Shown here: piece after piece, positions 1 to 9,090 of the stretch
How positions within the stretch are numbered: the first letter of the stretch is position 1
Layout of the letters: each line of letters opens with the position of its first letter
Source: Halosolutus gelatinilyticus
GTDB taxonomy: Archaea; Halobacteriota; Halobacteria; Halobacteriales; Natrialbaceae
Direction of reading: 5' to 3'
Length of the DNA: 64,000 nt
NCBI RefSeq assembly: GCF_023028105.1
Contig: NZ_CP095491.1
Location: forward strand, 2,666,001-2,730,000
The notes under the pieces: generated by a model
The model's input: only the letters and a program-made list of their open reading frames with translations
Told to the model about the DNA's origin: nothing
Databases searched by the model: none
Translations under genes and position numbers: made by a program

Positions 1-194
1 AACAGGCTCGCGATCGTCGTTTTCGCGACCCCCGGTACACCCTCGATGAGGAGGTGGCCGCGGGTCAGCAGGGCGATCGTGAGGTGCTCGATCGCCGCCT
101 CGTTGCCGACCAGGACGCGGTCGACCTCGTTGCGAACCGCCTCGTAGATCGCCTGCGGATCGCCGCGATCGTCAGTCCGATCCGTCTCGCTCAT
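1..194 (-). CDS. MoxR-family AAA+ ATPase, 5' end only
   Basis: Only the first 64 codons lie in the window; the gene runs off the left edge. The visible N-terminus leads into a Walker A loop, GVPGVAKTT, near residues 52-60, typical of MoxR ATPases that act as chaperones for maturation of membrane or secreted complexes. The ATG at 194 overlaps the 3' end of the DUF4350 gene by 23 bases, so the two are co-transcribed. MoxR next to DUF4350 and a small membrane protein is a common haloarchaeal arrangement. The family call is firm; the substrate cannot be told. Confidence 0.9.
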   Translation of the reverse strand, partial: MSETDRTDDRGDPQAIYEAVRNEVDRVLVGNEAAIEHLTIALLTRGHLLIEGVPGVAKTTIASL

Positions 195-1299
195 GCTGGC
201 TTCCTTTCGACCGGGTCCGGTTAAGGGCTGCTATCACCCGTCGAACGCGGTCGTCGTCCCAGTCGGGGTGGCGACGGCGGAGGGAGGCGGCGCGCTCGGC
301 GCCCGAGAGCTCGGCCGTCGCGATCGACTCGGGACGGCGCGACGACCGCGACAGGCGCTTCCGGACGGCGCCGATCGTCGGGGCGAGCGGCCGCCGCGAG
401 AGCGCGGCGACGACGCCCACGACGAGGAGTCCGATCGCCGCCTGGAGCGAACTCGAAGAGCGGATCGCGGCCACCGCGCCGACGAGCGGGGGCGCCTCGT
501 CGCCGTGCGATCGATCGATCAGGACGCGGTCGGCGTCGGCGTACTGCGCCCGGAGGAACGCCGCGTTGTCGGGCTCGCCGTACATCGCGTTGATCGCGAT
601 GCTGGGATCGCCGACGGCGACGACCGTCCCGTCGCCCACGGATTCGACCGTCGCGACGGGGCGGGTTCCGAGCGAGTCCTCGCCGTCGAGCTCGTCGTCC
701 TCGGCGTCGCCGAGGTAGGCGTACTCGCTCGTCGAGACGAGCACCGTCGCGCCGTTCGGCTCGATCGCCGTCGCGTAGTTCAGCGAGAGCCGCTCGACGC
801 CCGCCGTGCGCGAGCGGTTTGCGACGGTCGTCGCGACGGGCATCGCCGGCCCGCGATCGTAGCGGCGGGTGTCGAGGACGAGGCGGCCGTCGACTCGCGC
901 GTCGGCGCCGACGGCCGCGAGCAGGTCGGCGCCGGGCTCGCCGAAGTTCTCGAGGACGACCAGCGTCCCGCCGGACTCGACGAACCGGCGAATCCGCTCG
1001 CGGTCCTCGTCGCCGTAGCTCGACTCGGGGGCGACGACGAACGCGACCGTCTCGTTCGCCCGCACCTCGTCGTAGCGCGCCGTCTCGCGGATCACCTCGT
1101 GTTCCGTCCCGGGGTCCGACTCGATCTCGTCCCGGAACTCGCTGGTCCCGTCCCACGCGGGGTTGTAGAGCCCGAACGCCGCGGTCGAGGTCGTCGCCGC
1201 GACGAGGAGGCTGCCGAGGACCGCCGCCGAGAGCGCGACCAGGAGAACCCGCGGCCAGTCGATCCCGTCCCGATCGCGGAGCCACGTTCGCGGGGTCAT
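172..1299 (-). CDS. DUF4350 domain membrane protein
   Basis: This 375-residue protein has an N-terminal membrane segment (about residues 16-40), a large extracytoplasmic domain of the DUF4350 type (the VESGGTLVVLENFGEPG stretch is typical), and a second hydrophobic segment near residues 285-303 followed by a basic cytoplasmic tail. DUF4350 proteins sit beside MoxR ATPases and DUF58/DUF4129 proteins and are thought to belong to a membrane-associated complex of unknown task. It overlaps the MoxR gene downstream and lies 34 bp after the small membrane protein upstream, which points to one operon. Confidence 0.85.
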   Translation of the reverse strand: MTPRTWLRDRDGIDWPRVLLVALSAAVLGSLLVAATTSTAAFGLYNPAWDGTSEFRDEIESDPGTEHEVIRETARYDEVRANETVAFVVAPESSYGDEDRERIRRFVESGGTLVVLENFGEPGADLLAAVGADARVDGRLVLDTRRYDRGPAMPVATTVANRSRTAGVERLSLNYATAIEPNGATVLVSTSEYAYLGDAEDDELDGEDSLGTRPVATVESVGDGTVVAVGDPSIAINAMYGEPDNAAFLRAQYADADRVLIDRSHGDEAPPLVGAVAAIRSSSSLQAAIGLLVVGVVAALSRRPLAPTIGAVRKRLSRSSRRPESIATAELSGAERAASLRRRHPDWDDDRVRRVIAALNRTRSKGSQHERDGSD

Positions 1300-1333
1300 C
1301 TTTCCGGCCCCTCCGATCGCGGTCGAGCCGGCG

Positions 1334-1615
1334 TCACACCGGCAACACCTCCGGCGGCAGGATCGCGAGAACCCGCCTGACGACGACGATCGCGAACCCG
1401 ACGAGGCCGAGCGCGATCAGGACGAGCAGCCGCCGGCGCCACGCCGGCGTCACGGCGATCGGCGCCGTGAGTTCGGTGACGAGCAACAGGCCGATCAGCG
1501 AACACACGAAGACGAGCTCGTACGACAGCGCGCCGAGCAGGGTCAGGACCACGATCGTCGCCACCATCCAGGCGAGCTGTGCGTGGACGAATCGCATCCG
1601 GCGCCGCGTCGACAT
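1334..1615 (-). CDS. small membrane protein of the MoxR/DUF4350 operon
   Basis: The 93-residue product has three predicted membrane helices (about 10-30, 33-50 and 61-85) and very little outside them. It is the first gene in this window of the MoxR/DUF4350 group and is transcribed away from glmM. I do not assign a family; its place suggests it belongs to the same membrane complex. An AT-rich stretch 20-30 bp upstream of the ATG could serve as the operon promoter. Confidence 0.75.
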   Translation of the reverse strand: MSTRRRMRFVHAQLAWMVATIVVLTLLGALSYELVFVCSLIGLLLVTELTAPIAVTPAWRRRLLVLIALGLVGFAIVVVRRVLAILPPEVLPV

Positions 1616-1847
1616 CTACTCGAGTGAGTGCGGCGGGATACCGTAAATCTCCCGCTCCCGTTTTCGATCGCGATCGCTGCGATCGGTAGCGTGTTTGAAA
1701 GCGCGACTCGACGCGAGAGGATCGATCGAGTACACGATCGTCTCAACGTCGTGTCCACACAGTGAATAGAACGCAATCGCGATCGATTTTTCGTCCGGAA
1801 TTCGATGTTCCGGTACTGCTAACTGTGGGTTCGAAGAAGCGGGCAGT

Positions 1848-3164
1848 ATGTTCGGAACGAGCGGTATTCGCGGCACCGTCGGCGAAGAGGTTACTGCGTC
1901 GCTCGCGCTCTCGGTCGGGCGCGCGGTCGCGTCCGAGGGGTACGAGCGAGTCGTCGTCGGTCGCGATCCGCGGGCGAGCGGCGCGGTACTGCTGGACGCG
2001 GTGACCGCCGGGCTGCGGGAGTGCGGCGCCGAGGTGATCGAGGTCGGCGTCGAGGCGACGCCGACGATCGCCCGCGCCGTGGGCGCGTACGACGCGGACG
2101 CGGGCGTCGTCGTGACGGCCTCGCACAACCCGGCGACGGACAACGGGATCAAGCTCTGGACGCCCTCCGGGAAGGCGTTCGGGCCCGAAGCGCGCGAGGC
2201 GATCGAAGAGCGCCTGGCGTCGGAGGAGTACGACCTGCGGCCGTGGGACGGCCTCGGCGCGAAGCGATTCCGCGAGGACGCGACGGAGCGCCACGCCGCG
2301 ACGCTACGCGAGGCGGTCTCGATCGAGGAGCCGCCGGAGGTCGTCGTCGACGTGGGCAACGGCGCCGGCGGGATCACCGCGCGCGTGTTGGCCGACCTGG
2401 GCTGTCGCGTCGAGACGCTGAACGGCCAGCCCGACGGGGCGTTCCCCGGCCGCCCCAGCGAGCCCAACCGGGAGACGCTGGGGACGCTCATGACCGTGGT
2501 CGGGGAGACCGACGCCGCGATCGGCGTCGCCCACGACGGGGACGCCGATCGGCTCGTCGCGGTCGACGAGACCGGCGCGTTCGTCCCGAAGGACGTCCTG
2601 CTGGCGCTGTTCGCGCGCGAGGCCGCGGGCGAAGGCGATCGGGTCGCGGCGCCGGTCGACACGAGCCTCGCGGTCGACGACGCGCTGGCCGAGGTGGGCG
2701 CGTCGGTGACGCGGACCGCGGTCGGCGACGTCTACGTGGCCGAGCGGGCGACCGCCGAGGACGTCACGTTCGGCGGCGAACCCAGCGGCGCCTGGATCTG
2801 GCCCGACGAGACGCTCTGCCCCGACGCGCCGCTTGCCGCGTGCAAACTCGTCGAACTGGTCGCCGATCGGGGGCCGCTGTCCGCGCTCGTCGAGTCGGTC
2901 TCGACGTACCCGATCGAGCGCTCGTCGATCGAGGTGGCGGACAAGGCGGGCGTCATGGAGCGGGTCGCCGAGCGGGTTCGCGATCGGTACGACGACGTGG
3001 AGACGCTCGACGGCGTCCGCGTCGACGCCGGCGAGGGCTGGTTCCTCGTGCGCGCGAGCGGGACCGAACCCGTGGTCCGGGTGACCGCGGAGGCCCGCGA
3101 CGAGGCGCGGGCCGGCGAGCTGGCCGAGGAGGCGACGTCGATCGTCGCCGCCGCGACGGAGTGA
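1848..3164 (+). CDS. glmM: phosphoglucosamine mutase-type phosphohexomutase
   Basis: A 438-residue alpha-D-phosphohexomutase that should interconvert glucosamine-6-phosphate and glucosamine-1-phosphate (possibly also mannose or glucose phosphates). Visible hallmarks are the catalytic loop TASHNP with the phosphorylated serine at residue 92, the metal loop DGDADR near residue 230, the sugar-binding GGEPSG and the phosphate-binding RASGTEP near the C-terminus. Length and motif order fit the archaeal GlmM group. glmS and a GlmU-like enzyme are encoded at 34.3-37.3 kb, so the window holds the whole route to UDP-GlcNAc. Substrate preference among hexosamine and hexose phosphates is inferred. Confidence 0.9.
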   Translation: MFGTSGIRGTVGEEVTASLALSVGRAVASEGYERVVVGRDPRASGAVLLDAVTAGLRECGAEVIEVGVEATPTIARAVGAYDADAGVVVTASHNPATDNGIKLWTPSGKAFGPEAREAIEERLASEEYDLRPWDGLGAKRFREDATERHAATLREAVSIEEPPEVVVDVGNGAGGITARVLADLGCRVETLNGQPDGAFPGRPSEPNRETLGTLMTVVGETDAAIGVAHDGDADRLVAVDETGAFVPKDVLLALFAREAAGEGDRVAAPVDTSLAVDDALAEVGASVTRTAVGDVYVAERATAEDVTFGGEPSGAWIWPDETLCPDAPLAACKLVELVADRGPLSALVESVSTYPIERSSIEVADKAGVMERVAERVRDRYDDVETLDGVRVDAGEGWFLVRASGTEPVVRVTAEARDEARAGELAEEATSIVAAATE

Positions 3165-3199
3165 CGGCGCGATCGGCGTCGGAGCGGCGGATTCGCAGC

Positions 3200-3212
3200 C
3201 GGTGAAACACCG
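3200..3212 (+). terminator. hairpin after glmM
   Basis: A perfect 5-bp stem, CGGTG/CACCG, closes an AAA loop 36 bp after the glmM stop and is followed by CTTTC. It also covers the GTG at 3202, which argues against that codon being the start of the next gene. Confidence 0.45.
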
Positions 3213-3270
3213 CTTTCAGTCCCTGACGCGGACCCGAGAGGATAGAGGCGTCTTCGATCCACGTACATTC

Positions 3271-3879
3271 ATGCTCCCGTGGGAACACGCTGCGATCGCG
3301 TACCTGCTCTACTCCGGCTACTCGCGGTGGTGTCGCGGCGCCCTGCCCGCTGCGCGGCCGGTCCTCGTCGTGCTGATCGCCTCGCAACTGCCTGACCTGC
3401 TCGACAAACCGCTGGCGTGGCAGTTCGGACTCGTTCCGAGCGGCCGATCGGTCGCCCACTCCGCGTTCATCGCCGTCCCGCTCGCCCTCGCCGCGCTGGA
3501 ACTCGCGCGACGGCGCGACGGAACGCCGCTTGGCGCGGGGTTCGCGATCGGCTATCTCTCGCACCTCGCGACCGATGCGGTCCCGCTGTACCCGGGGCGA
3601 TCGACCAGTTTCGCGAGCGTCCTCTGGCCGCTCGTCGAGTACGAGCCCGCCACGCAGTACGAGGGTTTCCTCGAGCAAACGCTGGAGATACTGACCGCCG
3701 CCGCGACGTCGCTCGCGGAGCCGAGTCCGAGCGACCTGACCGGGCTCGCGTTCGTCGGACTCCTGCTCGGCGTCTGGCTCCTCGACGGCGCGCCGGGCGC
3801 CCGCCCCCTCCTCGGACTCGCCCGACGGCGGATCGATGCGATTCGAACGGCGGTTTCTCGCCGACGGTCTCCGAACTAG
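3271..3879 (+). CDS. YdjM/DUF457-like membrane-bound metal-dependent hydrolase
   Basis: The 202-residue protein belongs to the LexA-binding, inner-membrane-associated putative hydrolase group. It opens with MLPWEHAAIAYLLYS and carries LPDLLDKPLAW, PSGRSVAHS and GYLSHLATDA, conserved His/Asp positions spread across several membrane helices. The ATG at 3271 is chosen because the upstream in-frame GTG (3202) lies inside a hairpin and the extra residues look non-coding. A close relative is encoded at 18032-18571 and a more distant one at 27341-27847. No substrate is known for the family, so the hydrolase label is by homology only. Confidence 0.8.
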   Translation: MLPWEHAAIAYLLYSGYSRWCRGALPAARPVLVVLIASQLPDLLDKPLAWQFGLVPSGRSVAHSAFIAVPLALAALELARRRDGTPLGAGFAIGYLSHLATDAVPLYPGRSTSFASVLWPLVEYEPATQYEGFLEQTLEILTAAATSLAEPSPSDLTGLAFVGLLLGVWLLDGAPGARPLLGLARRRIDAIRTAVSRRRSPN

Positions 3880-4037
3880 TACTCGGTCCGTTCGCGGCGG
3901 CCCGCGCGTTCGGTGACCGCGGGAAGCCGTCGCTCCCGGCCGATCGAGCGTCGACCCCAGCCGGCTTCGTGCCTCCGCAGTCAGCTCGCGAGCAGTGCAA
4001 TCAGTACGGCTCGATGGTCGTCGAGCCGTCCCGCCCG

Positions 4038-4259
4038 TCACACCATCCGATCGAGCGATCGGATCACGTCCGACTGGATCCACACGCCGGGATTTCGCTG
4101 GTCGTAGATGAGTCCTTCCCCGTCCGCCAGGGAGAGCACCGCGTAGCGGTCCGGAATCGCGGCCGGTCCGGCGAGCCGACGCTCGGCGCCGCTCGTGGTG
4201 CGTTCGTCAGTCGATCGGTCAGTCCGCGGTGCCGCCGAAGTCAGGTCGTCCGAGTCCAT
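4038..4259 (-). CDS. small haloarchaeal protein, DUF7331-like
   Basis: The 73-residue product has a polar, probably disordered first half and a compact end (PDRYAVLSLADGEGLIYDQ followed by NPGVWIQSD) that resembles the haloarchaeal DUF7331 group. The second half is what persuades me it is real. It has no membrane segment. It lies alone at the edge of the AT-rich island and is convergent with the YdjM-like gene. Function unknown. Confidence 0.6.
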   Translation of the reverse strand: MDSDDLTSAAPRTDRSTDERTTSGAERRLAGPAAIPDRYAVLSLADGEGLIYDQRNPGVWIQSDVIRSLDRMV

Positions 4260-4430
4260 CTGCTACTGCGGTGACGAGTCACCGATAGTTGTTAACTATT
4301 GCCATGCACGTATAAGCCTTACTCTCGGCCGATAGGAGTTGTATCACCGGTTCTAGTATCGGATAGGCTGGAGCGGGGCGATCGGCCAAGTGAGCGTTGC
4401 TATAGGTCACATATCGATAAACTGAGTGGG

Positions 4431-4598
4431 TTACCAGACCTGCGCTCCTGGGACACCACACTCAGCACACACGACTGCATTATTTCCTTTATATACATCA
4501 TGGTCTAATGTGCCTGCTCCACAAAAGGTACAGTCAGATCCCGCGAGCGCGTCCAAGATTCCTATCTCCCTGCCGGTAGTTCCCATGATTTCTTGCAT
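4431..4598 (-). CDS. very small double-knuckle zinc-finger protein
   Basis: A 55-codon gene. The protein begins MQEIMGTTG and carries two cysteine knuckles, CTFCG near residue 23 and CAECG near residue 44, ending in PGAQVW before TAA. The C-x2-C...C-x2-C spacing is that of the small CPxCG-type zinc-finger proteins abundant in haloarchaea, several of which affect stress response or motility. The ATG at 4598 is chosen because an in-frame TGA lies eight codons upstream of it. Codon use is AT-rich, like the surrounding island. Function unknown; being real is supported by the intact paired knuckles. Confidence 0.65.
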   Translation of the reverse strand: MQEIMGTTGREIGILDALAGSDCTFCGAGTLDHDVYKGNNAVVCAECGVPGAQVW

Positions 4599-4986
4599 CA
4601 ATTTGAACTGTTCTATAGATCACATATATCTTATGGCTGCATCCAATATTTATAATATAGTTTCATGATGGCCGTGAAGCAGCGAATGTTGCTCATATAC
4701 CAATCAAGACACTGTTTTCCTGCGAATCGCTCCTCCCAATTCCCGATGAATTACTGTTCGATATCGCCAGATTCGGTCAGCTGATGTCCTCCAGTTGTTC
4801 CATCTACTGCCTTTGTAAACAGTGTCAACGATACATGAGGGAGATTAGTGATATTCCGTCCTTCGGCGCAGATTCTGCGGGGTGCAATACTAGTCTGTTA
4901 CGTTACAATCATAGCCAAGAGCGCCACGTTGTCTGGTAATCACAAGATGTGCCAGTTGTACGTCTGAATTGTGATCGGTTTGTAGA

Positions 4987-5160
4987 TCATGTCGAATCAA
5001 CCGATTGACGTCGCTTGGTTTGTGCTTGGTCAGCCGTGTCATCATCTGAATCCTGAAGCCGCGCCAGCTGCACACAGTTCGGACACCAGAGTTCGCCAGA
5101 GGCTGTACTGAACTCACGTTCGCCACATTCCTGACACCGTCCATCCGGGTATCGAACCAT
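4987..5160 (-). CDS. very small zinc-ribbon protein
   Basis: A 57-codon gene starting MVRYPDGRCQECG. Knuckles CQECG (Cys9, Cys12) and CPNC (Cys26, Cys29) form a classic zinc ribbon; the tail after residue 33 is acidic, then basic and probably disordered. The frame closes at TGA 4987-4989. It is the second minus-strand zinc-finger gene in the AT-rich island, about 390 bp upstream of the other, with no sign of shared transcription. Such proteins often bind nucleic acid or partner proteins, but nothing here decides which. Confidence 0.7.
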   Translation of the reverse strand: MVRYPDGRCQECGEREFSTASGELWCPNCVQLARLQDSDDDTADQAQTKRRQSVDST

Positions 5161-5482
5161 ACCCTCCTCTCGAAACTCCTGTCATATAATCTATTGGATT
5201 CATTCTTTCCAATAGTATCTCAAGTCAAGATTGTCCGGGTATCTGTCTCGTATTATTGTAGCAATTAATTCGATCAGTGGACAGTCTTTGATCTACTGCG
5301 GCGCATATAAAATAATCATCATCTATTTTCACGATATATGGTTGGATTGTGAACAATCATACAACCCAACACTTATTACCACGCCACACAGAAAAACGCA
5401 GACACTAACACATCAGATTTAGAATGGGAAGGGTACTCAAACGGCTGTACAATCGCAGATTTTATCAACTAACAGCAAACGG

Positions 5483-6697
5483 ATGTCTATTCAGGAACAC
5501 CACGTAGCAGCGGGTACCGCAGAGGCAGAACTCAGCACACACGAAGCCGACCAATTACTGATCGACGCTGAGAGCGACCAGACACCGGAACTTAGCGTTG
5601 TGATGCCGACGCTCAACGAAGAGGAAGGCGTCGGTGAGTGCATCGAGCGCGCCAAGACCGCGATCGCCGAACTCGGTATGAGAGCGGAGATCATCTTGAG
5701 CGACAGTTCCACCGATCGGACGCCTGAGATCGGCCGCGAGATGGGGGCGGTCGTCGTCGAACCCGACGGAAAGGGCTACGGCTACGCTTACCGCTACGCG
5801 TTCGATCGCGCTCGGGGCGACTACATCGTAATGGGGGACGCCGACACGACCTACGACTTCGAGCAGATTCCGCGCCTGCTCGAGCACCTTCGCGAGGAGG
5901 ACGCCGACATGGTGATGGGCAGCCGACTCGAAGGCGAAATCAAGCCGGGCGCAATGCCACCGTTGCACCAGCACATTGGCAACCCGTTACTGACGAAATT
6001 CCTGAACGCGTTCTACGGTGCCGGCGTAAGCGACGCCCACAGCGGATTCCGGATCTTCACACGTGACGCCTACGAGACGATGAACCTCCAGACGACCGGA
6101 ATGGAGTTCGCGAGCGAGATGATCATGGAGGCCGGCGCGAAGGACCTCGAGATCGTCGAGACGCCGATCGTCTACCACGAGCGCGAGGGCGAAGAGACGC
6201 TCGAGAGTTTCAAAGACGGCTGGCGCCACGTGCGCTTCATGCTCGTGAACGCGCCCGGCTACCTGTTCTCGGTCCCTGGTGCGCTGTTGAGTGTCTTCGG
6301 ACTGGCGATCATGGCGATCGCGGCCAGCAGTGTGACAATCGGCGGCATCAATTTGGGGATTCACTCGATGATCGCCGGTAGCTTGTTTACGATCGTTGGC
6401 TATCAGGTCGCGAGTTTAGGCGTGTTCGCGACTGTGGCGAGCGATCCGATTCGGAAACCTCGCGATCCGATCACAGAACGGGTGACGGAATCGCTGTCGC
6501 TCGAACGCGGTGCCACGTTCGGCCTCGGCATCTTCGCCCTCGGCGGCGGCTACGCGAGTCTGCTTGTCTACCAGTGGATCTCCAGCGGCTTCTCGTCGAT
6601 CGCGTTCACGATGGGATCGTTAGCGGCGTTTACGGCGATCGTTCTCGGATTCCAGACGGTATTCTCGTCGTTCTTCCTCAGTGCGGTGAACCAGTAG
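5483..6697 (+). CDS. membrane glycosyltransferase family 2 (dolichol-phosphate sugar synthase type)
   Basis: This 404-residue protein has a GT-A catalytic domain (about residues 35-245) with LSVVMPTLNEEEGV, SDSSTDRTPE and the metal-binding DAD (GDADTTYD) motif, then about four membrane helices (near 245-270, 280-305, 335-355 and 370-398). The layout matches archaeal dolichol-phosphate glucose/mannose synthases such as those starting N-glycan assembly, which load a sugar onto the lipid carrier at the inner membrane face. It is the first and only plus-strand gene of the glycan cluster. The donor sugar cannot be read from sequence. Confidence 0.88.
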   Translation: MSIQEHHVAAGTAEAELSTHEADQLLIDAESDQTPELSVVMPTLNEEEGVGECIERAKTAIAELGMRAEIILSDSSTDRTPEIGREMGAVVVEPDGKGYGYAYRYAFDRARGDYIVMGDADTTYDFEQIPRLLEHLREEDADMVMGSRLEGEIKPGAMPPLHQHIGNPLLTKFLNAFYGAGVSDAHSGFRIFTRDAYETMNLQTTGMEFASEMIMEAGAKDLEIVETPIVYHEREGEETLESFKDGWRHVRFMLVNAPGYLFSVPGALLSVFGLAIMAIAASSVTIGGINLGIHSMIAGSLFTIVGYQVASLGVFATVASDPIRKPRDPITERVTESLSLERGATFGLGIFALGGGYASLLVYQWISSGFSSIAFTMGSLAAFTAIVLGFQTVFSSFFLSAVNQ

Positions 6698-6796
6698 GGA
6701 ACGAGTCGCGGTCCAGCCTCTCGGTTTCTCCTTTCATGCGTTCTCGGATCGACGTCGCCCGATACCGTGCCCGATCGGCAGGTCGCTTCGAACGAA

Positions 6797-7363
6797 TTAC
6801 CGCGTCGGAACCGTCGCCTCGATCTCGTAGTAATCGTGGGCCTCGGCCAGCCGACGACGGATCGCGTCTACGTCTCCCGGCTGGATCGCCTCGAAAAACG
6901 TTCGTGCTCGTTCCAGCCGCCGCGCTTCGCGGGCCCGGCCGTGTGAACCGGACGGCGGCGTTTCGACCGCGTACGAGGTGTCGATTCGATAGTCGTCTCC
7001 AAAGCATTGCTCGAAGATGTACGCCGCGCGATCAGCGTGATACGCCGAGGTCACGACCGCGATCGTCTCGGGATCGTCCGCGAGCTCGTCGACGAGCAGC
7101 CGCGCGAAGTAGGCGTTTCCGATCGTATCGAGCGATCGGTTTTCGAGGAGGATTCGGGACCGGTCGATGCCTCGTTCGATCGCGTACTCCCGCATGACCT
7201 CGGACTCTGTTCTCGGGACGGCGTCGTTCGTCCGACCACCTGAACAGACGAGAAACGGCGCGTTCGTTTGTTGGAAGGTCGTGATGCCTGCGTCGACTCG
7301 ATCGCGAAGTTCGGGATGAATTCCATTCTTCGATAGGCGGTGTCCGAGGACGACGACGACCAT
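6797..7363 (-). CDS. YdcF-like DUF218 protein
   Basis: A 188-residue YdcF/DUF218 protein beginning MVVVVLGHRLSKNG. Family marks include CSGGRTND, the ESEVMREYAIERGI helix, the NRSLDTIGNA loop and VVTSAYHADRAAYIF. The family includes SanA- and YdcF-like proteins tied to envelope assembly and has been linked to SAM binding and to polysaccharide elongation. I use the ATG at 7363 rather than the TTG at 7381 because the family begins with this beta strand. No signal peptide is present, so it acts in the cytoplasm. Its place between a GT2 and a flippase gene fits surface-glycan work. Confidence 0.82.
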   Translation of the reverse strand: MVVVVLGHRLSKNGIHPELRDRVDAGITTFQQTNAPFLVCSGGRTNDAVPRTESEVMREYAIERGIDRSRILLENRSLDTIGNAYFARLLVDELADDPETIAVVTSAYHADRAAYIFEQCFGDDYRIDTSYAVETPPSGSHGRAREARRLERARTFFEAIQPGDVDAIRRRLAEAHDYYEIEATVPTR

Positions 7364-7515
7364 ACGGAACGCTACCAGCAATATATTAAATATTCTTTGA
7401 TAACTTCGTTGGAGTATACGTCTCTCCTATAAATACTTGGATCGAGTGAGACGGCCGCCTGTCGCCTTTTTGTGATCTTGCACGGAACACGGATGGAGAT
7501 CACATTGTTCTTCCA

Positions 7516-9063
7516 TCAGCCTCTTAGCCCGGCCAGGGCCGGCTCAATAGTATCTGCGTAGAACTCCTTATCTTCGGCTTCGATGCCGAATGCGAAGAGA
7601 AGCAGACCGAACGCGACCAGCCCCGACGCTGCCCCGACGAACAGCAGCGGGTAGCCCGAGAGTACGAACGTCCAGGCGGCCATCACGGGAACGGTGAGGA
7701 TCCCCGCGACGATCGGTTTCCAATAGGACCGAGAGTACGGCGTCATCCCCTCCAAGTACCAGACTTCAATCACGCGGACGACGTTGATCACTGCAAGCGA
7801 CCCCGCCGTCGCGACAGCCACACCGATGAAACCGAACTGCAGGATGAGGACGTAGTTTAGGATGAGGTTCGAGACGCCCAGAACCCACTGGTTAATCATG
7901 TTCACGTACTGGTGGTCGGTCATCATGAGCAGGAATCCGCTCGGCCCCACCGCACAGTTGGTGAGTTGCGCGAGTGCAAAAAGAGCCAAGACGGTGGCAC
8001 CACCGGAGAACCCGTCACCGAAGATTCTGAGAGCCTCGTGACTGTACATGACGAGGGCGATGGCCGGCGGGATAACGATGGTGAACGTCCACCGCGTGAT
8101 GACCTGATACACTGACTCCAGTTCGGCACGTTGGCCGTTCTCGTTGAGATCCGACGCGACCGGCGGGAATAACTGATTTATCCCCTGCAGCGGGAGTACC
8201 AGAAACGAACTCAGGAGGATCGAGATTCGGTAGATACCAACGGCGGAACCAGTCAGGAACAACCCGACCATCAGGATATCCACTCGCGTGTATAGCTTCT
8301 GTCCTATGTCTTTCAGCGTGAGGGGGAGCGAGTAGTTGTAGAAGTGTTTGAGACTCCCGTTCGAACGCTTACCCAGCGGACGAATGTTGGTCTTCGTATA
8401 GAGGAGTGAGACGGCGATAGCGAGGGTAAGGATCGAACCGATCGCGATTGCGGCGACAGCACCGACGAGGGAGAAACCCAGGAGAAACGCCACAGCGACC
8501 GCGAAAATCCGTACAAGATGCTGGGTCACGTCAGCAACGACGACCTGCAATTCAAGTCTTTTGAGGCCGCGAAATATCTGGTTCGTCAGGTTGAGGAGCG
8601 TATTGAAGGGAAGAACGATCGCCAACACCTGTAGAACGAGGACGAGCAGCGGATCGCTGAGCGTCAGATCGTTGATTTCGGGTGCGAAAACGTACAAGAC
8701 GGTTCCGATGACTATGCTTGAACCCAGTGCCGTCAAGTAGGCGACGTAGATGATCCAGTTGCTCCGGGCTGGATCGTCCGCGTTAGCCGGCAAGAATCGC
8801 AGAATCGATTTGCCGGTCCCCAGACGCGCCAAGACCATGAGGAACTCAATCAGCGTGTTCGCGTAGGTGAAGACACCATACAGTGTCGCCCCGAGCGTCC
8901 TGGTCATCAGGAGGTTGAAGACGAAACCCAACCCGTTGGAGGCGGCTTTGCCGCCGAAGTGAAGGGCCGCCCCGCCGGAGATGTCCCTGAGTGAGTCGCC
9001 ACTCGCTGACTCGGCGCCGGGATCGTGTTCTTCAGCAGGTTCTCGCTCAGAAACTTGCGTCAT
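7516..9063 (-). CDS. oligosaccharide flippase (Wzx/polysaccharide transporter type)
   Basis: A 515-residue polytopic protein with about 12-14 membrane helices and no other domain, of the polysaccharide-transporter (MATE-like/MVF) superfamily. The N-terminal segment (SGGAALHFGGKAASNGLGF, then the first helices with MTRTLGATLYGVFTY) is typical of archaeal flippases that move lipid-linked glycans across the membrane. It heads a run of minus-strand glycan genes: the sulfatase-like gene upstream starts 27 bp before it. A second, more GC-rich flippase gene lies at 20405-21874. Confidence 0.87.
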   Translation of the reverse strand: MTQVSEREPAEEHDPGAESASGDSLRDISGGAALHFGGKAASNGLGFVFNLLMTRTLGATLYGVFTYANTLIEFLMVLARLGTGKSILRFLPANADDPARSNWIIYVAYLTALGSSIVIGTVLYVFAPEINDLTLSDPLLVLVLQVLAIVLPFNTLLNLTNQIFRGLKRLELQVVVADVTQHLVRIFAVAVAFLLGFSLVGAVAAIAIGSILTLAIAVSLLYTKTNIRPLGKRSNGSLKHFYNYSLPLTLKDIGQKLYTRVDILMVGLFLTGSAVGIYRISILLSSFLVLPLQGINQLFPPVASDLNENGQRAELESVYQVITRWTFTIVIPPAIALVMYSHEALRIFGDGFSGGATVLALFALAQLTNCAVGPSGFLLMMTDHQYVNMINQWVLGVSNLILNYVLILQFGFIGVAVATAGSLAVINVVRVIEVWYLEGMTPYSRSYWKPIVAGILTVPVMAAWTFVLSGYPLLFVGAASGLVAFGLLLFAFGIEAEDKEFYADTIEPALAGLRG

Positions 9064-9090
9064 GTGGGAGATGGGACATCAAGAACGGCG

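Larger units (their letters stand above)
4260..5482. other. AT-rich island between DUF7331-like gene and glycan cluster
   Basis: This 1.2-kb stretch is far richer in A and T than its flanks and holds several CTAG tetramers, a word avoided in most haloarchaeal DNA. Apart from the two zinc-finger genes on the minus strand I see no convincing gene: 4599-4986 and 5161-5482 have only short broken frames. The right end must contain the promoter of the GT2 gene at 5483; TTTTATC at 5460-5466 is a candidate element. The composition suggests acquired or relic DNA. Confidence 0.6.

Noticed and set aside
193-1380. Long plus-strand frame opposite DUF4350
   Set aside because: Antisense shadow; the minus-strand protein has signal, domain and operon context.
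2021-3205. Long plus-strand frame overlapping glmM in another frame
   Set aside because: Almost only Arg, Gly, Asp and Ala; glmM has all catalytic motifs in its own frame.
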